A stretch of DNA of 64,000 bases from Caprella mutica (taxonomy: Eukaryota; Arthropoda; Malacostraca; Amphipoda; Caprellidae). The stretch covers positions 1 to 64,000 of the forward strand of contig CANNZV010002594.1 of NCBI GenBank assembly GCA_947561585.1, in the 5' to 3' direction. The stretch's first letter is position 1, and every line of letters starts with the position of its first letter. Shown here one piece after another: positions 12,656 through 23,185 of this stretch. A program made the translations under genes and the position numbers. The notes beneath the pieces are model-generated. The model was not told the origin of the DNA. It worked only from the letters and a program-made list of their open reading frames with translations, and made no database searches.

Positions 12656-12793
12656 TCCACATTTTCGTACAATAAGAAAAAATCAATAATTATTATTTAA
12701 CTTCTATTTTAATTGGTATCATGAATTCCAATTGAAATTAAAGTTAAATAATGATTATTATATGAAGATTTTTAAGTGTTCGAAAATATGGAA
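12656..12793. repeat. Foldback of about 60-nt arms
   Basis: The arm 12656-12716, ending ACTTCTATTTTAATTGG, is the near reverse complement of 12728-12793, beginning CCAATTGAAATTAAAGT. The loop is 11 nt. The match continues outward through CATTTTCG/CGAAAATATG. It looks like the core of a small palindromic MITE. Confidence 0.75.
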
Positions 12794-12937
12794 CCGTGCG
12801 ATAACACGGAACTTACCCTAAAATGGGACATGTTGAATTTCTGAACGAATTGCTTCTAATAACCTCATCTGGATTATAATTTTGATGTTTTTTAGTTACC
12901 GTGAAATAATCACAAAAAATTGTCTATGTTTATGAAC

Positions 12938-12973
12938 GGTACTTATTTCGAGACATGACTCGAAATAAGTACC
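12938..12973. repeat. Perfect 15-bp hairpin
   Basis: GGTACTTATTTCGAG and its exact reverse complement are separated by ACATGA. No A-rich or T-rich tract marks it as a terminator, and it lies far from any gene. It is probably an end or relic of a palindromic element. Confidence 0.85.
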
Positions 12974-13679
12974 ACTTTTATTAAAGCGACTATTCCTCTT
13001 ATAAAATATTGGCAATCTGGAGAAATGTGACTATGCACAAAAAGACACAAATTTAAATTTTAAGAAGGGTCTCTCATGTCGCAAGAGAAGGGTTCAACTT
13101 CAGAATTTGTAAACGGTTAGAAAATAAGACAATATTAGTCTTACGTGCATTTAAGGTTAATTAATAATTTAGAAGGGGTTTAACGTCTGCTTCGGAACCA
13201 AAAGCCGTATCGCTGACATCAAAAGGAAATTAAATACAAGGGACTCGAAGAAGCAGTCAGAAAGGAAAGTGGCTCCATGAACAAAGTCACTTACCACCTT
13301 AAGTGACAATGCTCATGGATGCAGAAAAGCTACTCCGTGAATGCAGTCACTACCAAGGAGAGTGACGAAAAGAGACACATGCACCGGTGGCTGCACTCAC
13401 GGATGGAAGAGGAAAATGAAGAGGTGATATTAAATGAAGCCTACGAGCCTACCTAACACAAAATCTAAGACCTCGTAGTTGAAGAGCATAACCCTAACGC
13501 TATCCTCTAAAACTGCAAGTAGCGTTAAAAAAATGATGAACACGGTAGAAAATGAAAAAAGACAATCCATAATCCAAATTACAGCAGTTCGGGGCTCAAG
13601 GGATCCAACCCCCTTCTCTTTCATTCACCACAGACGGCTTCAGCATAGAGCCCCTGGGGGCACATTTAAGGTTAAGCTA

Positions 13680-13870
13680 TTTGCAAATATCCAAGTACAA
13701 AATTTAGCAATACCAACATTAAGTTCTTCAATCAAATTAATAATATTACTCCTTTAAGCAGTCAGAGTAGCATCATCTGCAAAAAGCGTTGCTTTAAAAT
13801 TAGGAGAGACATTGGAAAGTTCATTGGCATATAACAAGTATAGCTAGAAGGATGAGGGTTTGGCTCGCCA
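13680..13870 (-). pseudogene. Non-LTR reverse transcriptase fragment
   Basis: The minus-strand frame reads LYLLYANELSNVSPNF, then KATLFADDATLTA and a stop, then INLIEELNVGIAKFCTW and FANSLTLN. [YF]ADD followed by a helix ending in the WxxxNxLxLN block is RT motif C and its downstream region. The GLPQGS block upstream is not readable. Confidence 0.65.
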
Positions 13871-15187
13871 CACGTGCCGCTCCAGTGAGTCACAGGACGG
13901 CTATATAGGGTCTACTTTTTTATGGATAGGTACAACCATAGTAAATAAATAGAGTAGTATGCAAGTTTCAAATTAATTGACGGTGAACTTGATCCATTCT
14001 TTAGATACGATGTAAACAAATGGCGTCACACAGAGTACCTACTCTCAAATATTAAAATTATTATTAGTTGAATATTATAAGTTGAATAGTGTTAAATGTT
14101 ATAAAAACCATTTTATGTAAATTAATTTTCATGAAAATTCACATTCAACGGAATAATAGCACAATTTTATTTAAAAATAAATGGAAAATATTTTGTGTGA
14201 CGTCACTCAAAATATTTTTGGATGTTCCAATATTGTACTCAGTATTTTTCTCTATTTATTTACTGGTTGTGACCAACCACACCACAAACCGATTTCAAAG
14301 CTGACACCGATGTATAGTTAATATCATATTTTTCAGAGATTTGATAATAGAAATACACTTAAGAGTGTCCAGGACATAGGATATAAATAGATAGAGGACA
14401 CAAGATTAGGATTAACATATCTAAGAGGATAGTCAACTAATGGGATAGAGCTGTCAATTTTATGAGATATACCTGGAAAGAAGGTATTAAAAAAAATTCA
14501 GAAATCTCGACATCATTCGAATAAAAGGAGTCACCATAACTAATGTAATTGATACGAAATTTTCTGTTGACAGCTATTATTTTTTAATCGTCTTCAAAGT
14601 TCTGCTAAAGTCATTCGAGCATCTATGAAAAACAGTCTTATAATATTCTCTGTAGAATACTATTCGTGATCCAAGGTTTCTTTAAACGTTTAGAACCTAT
14701 ATTCTTAATTTTTAAGGGATCCAGTCACTTAACAAATCATCGTTATGGTATTCACATCACCAGACGAAACAAGTGTGCCCTATTCCTTATCCTTGACTCT
14801 CCCCAAAAAAAATGTCCACATTAATACCATTAGCATCTCGAAAGATCAACCTCATTTTATTGTTAATTTTTTTTTATAATTAGCACAATAAAATAAATGT
14901 TAGACAATGGTCCGTACCATCATTTAAAGTAATTCCCGAATAAATAGATCTTTTATTGTTTTTTTTTACTCAAATATGATCTAATCAGAAGGAAAGCGGG
15001 TGGGTTCCGTAATAACAGGGGCAACATGGAAGGATCGCATAAGAGATGAAAAGTTCGAAACATCTCTATCCTCCACATTCATTAAATACTCCATTATATA
15101 AACAAAATCATCAGAAGCAAATCAGTAAAATAAACAATAGGTCCAAGATGAGATCTATAGACAGCCAGGATGATATGCTTAGTATTA

Positions 15188-15490
15188 TCAATTTACAACA
15201 TAACAGCGAAAGGCTATTACATCTGAGATAACGCAAAACTCGTCTAGTTTTTTTTTTGAGCTATAGGCACAATCGCAAAACACACTCAAACTACCACCTT
15301 GTCTTTCATTGAGAAAGCTGTGATAATCAACAAAACCATCAATACTAATATCTCTAGAAAGCCAAGTCTCACTCAAAATTATAACACCTTGTTGACCTTG
15401 CAAGGAAGAAATCATGGCTTCAAAATTATAAAAGTTCTTACAATACTCACGATGTTATAGCTAAGCATGACAGTTACATCTTTAGTCAGA
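15188..15490 (-). pseudogene. Non-LTR AP-endonuclease fragment
   Basis: The minus strand carries MLSYNIVSIV, then after a frameshift FEAMISSLQGQQGVIIL and SETWLSRDISIDGF with YHSFLNERQGGSL. The SYNI...ILSETWL...G...GGxxxxF layout is the start of an apurinic-endonuclease-like domain with the catalytic Glu in SETW. The C-terminal SDH region is not found. Confidence 0.65.
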
Positions 15491-16389
15491 AACGAGTTGA
15501 ACAATAGCATAGTATAGCGACCCACCAATTCCAGCAGGCATCATATAATCAACTAAATTTAAATTAAGGTCAAAATCATCCACATTAAGGAACTCATGAG
15601 AGGTCATCGATTATGAAATAAACAACACATAAAGCAACAAATTCACCACCACATGAAAACACAAAAACAATAATAAATCTCACGTATACATATACAGCTA
15701 TGAGCACACATGCGTAGGTTACCACATTTACATAGATACGACACACATACATCATAGAATAATGGATTAAACGAATAAACAAAGTAGTACATAGGCAAAC
15801 TAATTTTGTAATCAAACACACACACATATATAATCATATTCATACATACGCAAACAAACGAACGAACAAAGGAATTGTCTAAAGATAGATAGATCAAATT
15901 GGATAAGACATGTGAATATAAGTGTACAGCATTGAATGAATATTAAAGAATGTGAAATGATGCAAAAAATTAAACAGAGCAATTACCTAAACAGGTACAG
16001 CAAGATATACAAGTCACAATTATGGTAGATCGCAGAAAGGCAATTTAGAAGGCAGTCACCCACGAGAATAATATTTAGTAATAGTAAGAGTAAATTAGTC
16101 GGTATACCACAACGAAAATAAGTAAAATAAGTCAAAATAGAATATTTAGTCCAGACTAATTTATAAGTAGATTGCCATATAGCTCCTCACATAGTGCCAG
16201 ACATGAGAACTAAGTATAAACAGAACAACTTATATTGAGATACAATATGAGAGTCTGCATTCTGTAATAATAATGAAATACCTTTAATATGGGAAAATGT
16301 AAAAACACAACAAGGTAACAAATAGGGAGAGTGATAAGCAATTCACACAGGGAAATAAAGTATGAGACAATTAGTCACAGAGATCTAAC

Positions 16390-16900
16390 CGATAAGACAT
16401 AAGTATTTTGAGATCTAACCTTAGTTAAATTTTTGCTGATAAAGAGATTTGATGGCTCAGTGGATTTACAAGCCCGTATGATATCATTTTTCTCAGTAGA
16501 GTATCTCCACTTAACAATTAAAAAAGAATTAGGTTTAGAGCCTAAACGATTTACAATAACAATATTTCATCTTTCAGGGAATATTTTACCTCATTTTTGA
16601 CAGTATTACACACATTAGAGATAAGATCCCGGCTACTGAAAACTCTGTAGGAAACCGCAGCACCTGACTTGATGAAATTATCCTGTCAGTTGGCAGTTCA
16701 CTCTAGTCGTTCACTCAAAACTGGCAAGTCACGCTTCAGGTAAGAAAAACGCTGCTCAAGTACGCATATTCTTTCATCTTTCACTTGCATAGCTGACAAT
16801 ATTTCAGTTCAAAATTCATCAAATTTCTCCTCAAATTCTAACGATGTACTGAAGCATATCTTCACTCTCCGCCCACAACACTTGATTATTATTTTATTTT
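16390..16900 (-). pseudogene. Non-LTR ORF1 coiled-coil fragment
   Basis: The minus-strand frame (with a few stops) reads EEKFDEF, ILSAMQVKDERICVLEQRF and SYLKRDLPVLSERLE, a heptad-rich coiled coil, then IVIVNRLGSKPNSFLIVKW with ACKSTEPSNLFISKNLT. A coiled coil followed by such a block upstream of an endonuclease is typical of LINE ORF1 proteins that bind RNA. Confidence 0.45.
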
Positions 16901-16960
16901 CTTCTAGAATCTCTATCAACAGATGAGGAGTTCCGAGTAACGGACGGGAGTATGCCGGAC

Positions 16961-17684
16961 TGTTTTCCAGTAACTAGTACATTTGTTAGGCATTATAAGT
17001 AAGTGTACTAACTAGGCTCAACTTACACAGCACAGTACAAAAGACTAGTAGTTCGGAGACTTCTAAACCAGAGATTGGCGCTGGGATAGGCGAAAAAAGC
17101 TGTATCTACGATGCAGAAGTAAGCGAAGACTAAAATTATAACAAACTGAAAGTTATAACCAACACACTTCAAACAGGTATATGCTGGATAAGGAAACAGA
17201 ATCCGCACAAACACAAATATGGAGCGGTACTCGTTTTTACTACACGAAGGCTGAGATGATATTGTAGGAACAAACAAACTAATTTGTTGTTGGTACTGTT
17301 CAGAAAGACGTTATGAAAATAGGTAATATTTATTATTCATAATTACATTCACAACTATATTGTGAGAGATCGTTGCATGATGTATATAAAAATAAAGTAA
17401 AAACGTATCATATTTCAACATACTAAGACTAACTATTAGAGTGAAAAACTTTAACTTGATGATAGCTAGTTGACTTAACTATGGTAATTTATTCTTAACA
17501 GCTCAACTTGTATTGAGTCGTTTAGAAACAGTGGTAAACTAAAAGAACAATAAATGTTTCTAAAGCGTAGCCAACTAAAATTCACAACAAAATCCAAAAT
17601 TCATTTGAAAAAAAAAAAAACATTTGAGACTACTAGTCATTCCTTTGAAAACCATCAAGAGGTGCCACTTTATTACAATTTAAG
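16961..17684. other. No gene seen
   Basis: An open frame at 17023-17277 (-) has no recognisable domain and could be an untranslated leader of the non-LTR element. The rest is AT-rich with no structure worth naming. Confidence 0.4.
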
Positions 17685-19536
17685 TTAAAATTCATTAGAT
17701 TCTGTCATTGTAGCTTCAAGAATATCAGTAACGTTTCCCGATTGCGATGATATTTCAATTTGTTCATATTCTGATGGTTGAACAAGTTGAGAATATGTTA
17801 CCGTTTTTGTTGAAGGAGATGATGTTAGAGAGCATCCTACAGTTGACTGTGGTGATGGAGAACATTCACGTTTGTAATAATTTGAGGGTGTGTTCACAAT
17901 GCCAGTACAAAGGACTTTCTTCCTGTATCTAGAAAGTAGGGTTTGCATTTCATCTATCACATCAATTCTATCAATTGGTGGTAACTGTCTGAGCTGTATC
18001 GATACATGTTTTCCAAATACATCACATTCATCATCTGATTCCTTAGAGCTAGACATAATTAAATTGTAATTTAGTTCTTTCAGTTCTTTCACAGCTGCTT
18101 GAATATCATATGGCTCTTGTGGCAATTTCATGTTAGTTTTTGGCTTTTTTGGTGGCTTCATAAGTTGAATTTCAGACGAGTTGCTATCATTGGTACCAGT
18201 ATCAAGATCCTCATTATTACTTAGCGAATAATCATAAGGAAACTCATTTACTGACATTGTTGTATGAAGATGTTCCTGAAATGGAAAACGGATAATTATA
18301 AATTTTTTCCCAATAAATTTAGCTTAGAAGATAATCAGCAATTAGCTACAAGTGAAATAACATGACTTTTTTTATATTTTTCAGATACCGACTGCGCTGG
18401 AATGGCAACAAAATCAAGTAGGATTTCATTCTCAGTAGAATTTCCCGAATTGCTGTGGTTCAATAGATGGAAAACATATACTAATTCGAGTCCATCAAAT
18501 TATGGTAGTGAATGCTGCAATGAGCTACAAAAGAACAAATAGTATTTTTCTAATGGCTGTCATGGATCATGATTACTGTTTTAGGTATCTAGATATAGGC
18601 TCCTATGGTCGTAATGCAGATGGTGGAGTTTTTCAGCAGTGCTCTTTGTATCCTTATCTAGAAATTAAAATAGTGTTGCCAGAAAATGATATTCTACTTT
18701 GAGATGATGCCTTCATTTTAAAGCCGTAGCTACTTACTAAAGCCCTAAGAACAAACACCTAATAGGAAAGAAAATATATTTAATTACAGATTGAACAGAG
18801 CTAGAAGAATTGTTGAGAAAGGGTTTGGCATTTTAGCATCTCATTTTCGTCTTTTAGGGAAAGCAATCAAAGTAAGAGAGGTCACTGCGATAAAGATCGT
18901 TTTACGTGCATGAACATTACACAACTGGTAAATATTCAAGTACCTTTATACAAACAACAGATTATATAGACATCGTAACCTTTCAAACTATTTTGGGGCA
19001 GTAGAGGTCAGAAATTGATGGATTACAGAGCATCAGATGCACACGGATAAATAATAAGCTAAAAGCAATAGTCGAGAAATTGAGAGACAGGTATGGAGAT
19101 TACTTCGCTGGCGAAGCAGTTGAATGGCAAAATAATATGATTCTGTAAATATGATTATAAATGATTTTCTATACAATAATAAAGAACTTACCTGAGTATT
19201 AGTTGCTTTCTTTTCTTTTAGATTAATAATCTTCATGATGTAATCCATCGAGTCAAACCATTTGATGGAGGGTCTGTAGATGTCATCAGTGTGTGTACTT
19301 TTCTTGCTCTTCTCAATTTTTATCATCTCCTGATTATATGTAGAACGTAAATTTTTTATTTTTCTAGTAACATCAGATGTGGCTTGTAAGCCCATTTTAT
19401 TGCGAATATGTTCAAGGGAGGCTTGACGCAAATTTCTATTCTTATAATTAGGATCAAAACAATTCCATAAGATGGTTTGGTCCTTGTATAGCTCAACAAA
19501 TTTCAAATTTTGGTCTGCACTCCATCTATCAGTCAT
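17685..19536 (-). CDS. MADF-BESS domain protein, two exons (Harbinger partner type)
   Basis: Exon 1 is 19536-19192 with donor GTAAGT; exon 2 is 18275-17685 after acceptor CCATTTCAG. Both are phase 0, giving a protein of about 311 residues. Residues 5-100 form a MADF domain: LKFVELYKDQTILWNCFDPN, then VTRKIKNLRSTYNQEMIKIE and PSIKWFDSMDYI, a Myb/SANT-like DNA-binding fold. Around residue 200 a BESS motif is seen (FGKHVSIQLRQLPP), a protein-interaction helix pair found after MADF domains. The C-terminus is Ser/Thr-rich. A Harbinger nuclease remnant lies on the other strand inside its intron. PIF/Harbinger elements carry such a DNA-binding second protein, so this is probably the transposon's partner rather than a host gene, though a host MADF regulator cannot be excluded. 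The frame is intact. Confidence 0.75.
18440..18930 (+). pseudogene. PIF/Harbinger nuclease remnant (HARBI1-like)
   Basis: The plus-strand frame from about 18445 reads FPNCCGSIDGKHILIRV, SYKRTNSIFLMAVMDHDYCF and LDIGSYGRNADGGVF, the DDE_4 nuclease core with both catalytic Asp residues (SIDGKH and VMDHDY). After a stop at 18700, DDAFILKP leads into TAG at 18727, then NYRLNRARRIVEKGFGIL with the catalytic Glu. The N-terminus is missing and frames shift repeatedly. The TAG at 18727 is part of TAGCTA; without the extra GCTA the frame would read LKPYLL, the family sequence. It lies between the MADF exons on the opposite strand. Confidence 0.85.
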
Positions 19537-19843
19537 TGTGTAGGTAGCTATTTACAATTTAACTTATATTAAACACTGAAATAAAAAAAATATGTAGCAA
19601 AGATAAGTTTTTTATTTGTCCCGATTCTAAACTGGAATAAATTTGCATACAATTACAGATTTGGACAAACTTTGTCTTAAACTCTTAATCTACTTCAAAT
19701 TGTTTGAGCATGAGGCTTTTTTGATTAATAAAACAAGTATCATAAATTACTTCTTAAAATGTAGGCTGCAAATAGACTCCTTCAGTTACTGTAGATGTTT
19801 TCAAAAGAAATTAATTACAGCCAACTAACTAAAGGTTGTTTGT

Positions 19844-19910
19844 TTGCAAGAACACAAAAGTCCATCAGAAATACATTGATATATTTGGAAGGACTTTGGT
19901 GTTCTTGCAA
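19844..19910. repeat. 67-nt hairpin, 20-bp arms
   Basis: TTGCAAGAACACAAAAGTCC (19844-19863) pairs with 19891-19910 with one mismatch, and the AT-rich loop can pair further (AAATA with TATTT). Size and shape resemble a microRNA precursor or a very short palindromic MITE. No other copy of it was noticed in the window. Confidence 0.7.
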
Positions 19911-20420
19911 GTAAAAGAAGCATTTGGCTCTAACTTCTTTCAAAGCATCTTCAATAACTAGTAGACAATTTGCAGCTTACTTTTTGAGAAGAAATAAGTT
20001 AATGCAGAGTTCATCTTATATAAATAATAGGACAAACTCGTATTGATATTTGTGGGTACATTGTATGTACATTTTTTTTCTATAACTACTGATAACTTTA
20101 TAATGACATTTGCAGCCTGCATAATGATAATGTGCCTACTAACTCTGATAGATTTTGAATTAAGATAGAGAATAAGACTCTCAGCAGCAGATTCAGAATC
20201 TCCCTCAGCTAAATTAATGGTAATATAGGAATTAAATTGAAATCTCCCTCAGCTAAATTTATTATTTGCGAGTTAATGAGAGCTATTTTAATGTTTTCAA
20301 TTGCAAAAGGAGAGAGAAACATCTAATTTTCTAAGGTGGTCGAGAGAATTACTGACAATTTGATCATGTTGGAGAGTAATTTACCTTCTTTTAAGAGATA
20401 GCTGCAGAGACAGATGGAGA
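19911..20420. other. No gene seen
   Basis: AT-rich sequence. CTCCCTCAGCTAAATT recurs near 20200 and 20260, hinting at more copies of the downstream duplication unit. Confidence 0.4.
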
Positions 20421-20929
20421 GTTTATGAGCTGCAGTATATAACTTGGATGTAACATAGAAATTAATTCAAGATCTCCCTCAGATTCAGATATTTTAAATT
20501 TCTAAAATTGGGCTCAGATTTGTCTCCGAGAGTCTTGGAAAAATGTTCCATATTTTGCAGTGGAGCAAGACATGTTCCTGTTTATTTCAATGTGAAATTT
20601 ACATTAATAATTAAGGAATTGATTTTATGTTTTAAAAGGAGGACTATGTTTTCTTTTCATTTACTTAGCTAGTTAATGATTTACTTAGCTAGTTTATGAG
20701 CCACACTATATAACTTGGTTGTAACATAGCTATTAATTAAAGATCTCCGACAGATTCAGATATTTTAAATTTCTAAAATTGGGCTCAGATTTGTCTCCGA
20801 GAGTCTTGGAAAAATGTTCCATATTTTGCAGTCCTGTTTATTTCAATGTGAAATTTACATTATTAATTAAGGAATTGATTTTATGTTTTAAAAGGAGGAC
20901 TATGTTTTCTTTTCAATTACTTAGCTAGT
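20421..20929. repeat. Tandem duplication, 271-bp unit
   Basis: GTTTATGAGC at 20421 recurs as GTTTATGAGC at 20692, and the two units match closely through TTTTATGTTTTAAAAGGAGG to ACTTAGCTAG. The second lacks 17 bp found in the first after TATTTTGCAGT. No coding sequence is seen. Confidence 0.85.
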
Positions 20930-21369
20930 AAAATATCTCTCTAATCATTAAACTTTGATTTCATCTTTAATTAATTAATATAAGTGCAACAAATAGCTGT
21001 CAACCACTATTAATACGATGACTACATATGATGAAAACGCAGTCCAGCCCAAACTGACGTTTCCAAATTTCAAAGTTTATGTTATCGCTTCTATATCACA
21101 TGTCCACATTAGCGAGAGGAGCTGAGAATCTCTGGGTGTACCTATTAATCTTGTCTGTATAATGAAAACAGTGGTATAGTTGTGGTACATAATGTCACAA
21201 TTCAATTAGAGTTTAAAATTTTGACAGTGGTATATATTTGTTCCACTACGTTTAACAGGAATGTAGCTATTAAACACAGGACAGACCAGCCTCACTGGTA
21301 CAGCGTGCGTGAACGTTCATACAAATTCCTGTTTCTGTGTATTACACATTAGCGTGAGCGTTAACATAA

Positions 21370-21812
21370 ATACCTTTTCCGAATTTTTGACAGTTGTATG
21401 AGCATGCACACCAAAAAATTCCATTTTTCGCGTTTTAGACAGTTGCGTGGACGTGCAGGTTGGATCTAGAAAATTCAATTTTCCCGCATTTTAGACAGTA
21501 GCGTCGTGAGCGTGCACATGAAAAAATACATTTGTTGCATTTTAGACAGTTGCGTAAATGTACACGCGAATTCCTTTTTCCGCATTTTAGACAGACGTGT
21601 GTGAATGTACAGCAATTTTTTTTAATTTTTATGCGTTTTAGACAGTTGTATGAGAGTGCACGCAAATTCCTTTTTTTCCCATATTCAAGACAGTTGCGCG
21701 AGTGTGCACGCCAATCAATTTTTACCATATTTTAGTAAACTTAATTGAGAGGGCGTGCACGAAAAAATCCTTTTTCCAAATTTTAAACAGTTGTGTGAGT
21801 GTGCACGGTCAC
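21370..21812. repeat. Degenerate minisatellite, about 55-bp unit
   Basis: About eight diverged head-to-tail units built on CATTTTAGACAGTTGCGTG and CGTGCACGCRAATTCCTTTT. Unit lengths vary from 50 to 65 bp. The minus strand reads as Cys/His-rich repeats (CLKCGKRNSRVHLRNCLKC) that mimic zinc fingers but simply follow the DNA period. Confidence 0.8.
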
Positions 21813-21907
21813 ACTAACTACTAATTCATTTCCGTCTGTTAGATACTGCCCTCTGTAACATTTGAGTCAGTCTGGGTGCATCAAAGATGACTCCATCAGA
21901 GTCCAAC

Positions 21908-22598
21908 CCAGGCTGCAAAGCATGTACAATTACTCTCCGGATAATTAATTTCTGGGACAATTTTTCTGTGAAGATTTTCAAATTTCTCTCCAAATCTCAT
22001 AACAACTTTCCAATAATAACATGTAAACAGAGGAATTAATTCGAAAACTGTCAAGTCCTCAAACTCAATGATACGTATCTAAAAGCTGAGCGGCGCACCA
22101 CTGTATATTCTATTAGATAGGTAATTTGAAAGAAGAATAATGATATATGGAGTGAATATGATAATTGTTGTAGGCTATCAAATTTATGACTGACAGTACT
22201 TGAATCCAATGTTAATACTACACAGTTTAATTCTTTGATCAAGATGTTCAATTTGAAATAGAAAATAAAATTTATCATAGAAAACTGTAATAATTATAAT
22301 TTTATGGGTAACTATTGTAAACTTTCTGTCTGAAGTCAGTGAGGTTCTAACTTATCAGTTAGATGTATCGGGGGCGTGCCGCCCCCCGAACCCCCTGCCA
22401 GTTCAAACTTCATCAAACAATCATGAAGTGTGCAGTATAACAAACTAGCGGATACAACAAACTACATAACAGACATTCAGACAATTATGTTGAAATCATT
22501 GATAGAATGAACAGTGGTGCGCCGCTCAGCTTTTAGATACTGTTGAACTCAATAGTCCCTGGATAAACTTCACAACTTCATGCATCTTTTGAAGACTA
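21908..22598. mobile_element. MITE, CTGCAAAGCATG family, interrupted copy
   Basis: Starts CCAGGCTGCAAAGCATGTAC and ends TTCATGCATCTTTTGAAGACT. The same ends and middle (TCTCCAAAT, ACATGTAAACA, AGGAATTAATT) occur in the copy at 34658-36213 and in a shorter one near 60393. This copy is split by an insertion at 22070-22545. Confidence 0.7.
22070..22545. mobile_element. Nested hAT-like non-autonomous element, 476 bp
   Basis: Flanked by an exact 8-bp duplication AACTCAAT (22062-22069 and 22546-22553). Perfect 30-bp inverted repeats occupy 22075-22104 and 22511-22540 (GTATCTAAAAGCTGAGCGGC onward). Its centre has a G/C run near 22372-22396. An 8-bp duplication fits hAT, though the outermost few bases (GATAC versus CAACA) are not inverted copies. 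It contains no reading frame of note. Confidence 0.85.
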
Positions 22599-22771
22599 GA
22601 CTCAAACTTTCCAAAGAGTAAAGACTCTGAGACTCTCAGGCTTAGGCTAGTCTGGAAACTGCTAAGGCTAACAGTAACAGATGAACTCTATATGCTAAAT
22701 GCTGCGGATTATACAATTTTTTAGCAATTTACCATTAATTTTTGAAGTCTGTAAAACTCCAACAGAGCCAT

Positions 22772-22992
22772 CCAAGTCTGTATTTGGTGCACAAAATTCC
22801 ACTGACTTTTTGAAAAAGCTGAAAAAATCCACCATAAATTTCCAGTAATTTGGCTGATCCACCAACATTTTACCCATTTTTCCACCGAAAATTAATGGTA
22901 ACATAAACATAGGAGTAATTTGTAAATAGCAAAAAATCCAGATTTTGCCAGAATATTATTTTCAAAGTAGAAAACCACAAAATGCAGACTGG
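22772..22992. mobile_element. MITE, CAGTCTGTATTT family
   Basis: CCAAGTCTGTATTTGGTGCA at the left and AAATGCAGACTGG at the right. The interior matches 36231-36475 closely (AAAAATCCACCATAAATTTC, ACCGAAAATTAATGGTAAC). A third partial, inverted copy lies near 33925-34020. Confidence 0.7.
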
Positions 22993-23185
22993 CAACAGAG
23001 TAATTAGTTCATCAGAAAGCACCTATTTTTCAAATTTTCCAGACTGGCTCTCAGGTTTTTCTTTCTATATATATTTTGATTCAAAATAGAGAGATCAATA
23101 TTTAAATTAGGCTAGTTCTCTTACGGTCTCACCCAGTCTGCAGAAACTGGTAAAGTATTAATAGAGATCTCTTAATTCTGTTCAC

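Larger units (their letters stand above)
11970..13430. other. Non-coding DNA with hairpins and a C16 run
   Basis: No gene is supported. A 16-base C run occupies 12267-12282. Two inverted repeats are listed separately. A purine-rich stretch at 13190-13400 contains diverged repeats of GTGACNNNNNTGCTCATGGATGC-like motifs without a recognisable frame. Confidence 0.5.
13430..16960 (-). mobile_element. Decayed non-LTR retrotransposon (ORF1, endonuclease, RT pieces)
   Basis: Reading right to left, three protein-like blocks appear in the order of a LINE: an ORF1 coiled-coil part (16900-16390), an AP-endonuclease start (15490-15188) and an RT piece with FADD (13870-13680). Each is broken by stops and frameshifts, and the spaces between are eroded. 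The family cannot be named from these pieces; a CR1/R1-type element with FADD RT is likely. Confidence 0.6.

Noticed and set aside
15594..15897. Two overlapping minus-strand frames rich in Val, Tyr and Cys that look like membrane proteins
   Set aside because: They arise from CACACA/ATACAT-rich low-complexity DNA between retrotransposon fragments.
21435..21728. Cys/His-rich minus-strand frame resembling a zinc-finger protein
   Set aside because: The CLKCGK pattern follows the 55-bp DNA repeat period and its spacing drifts with unit length; there is no conserved finger.
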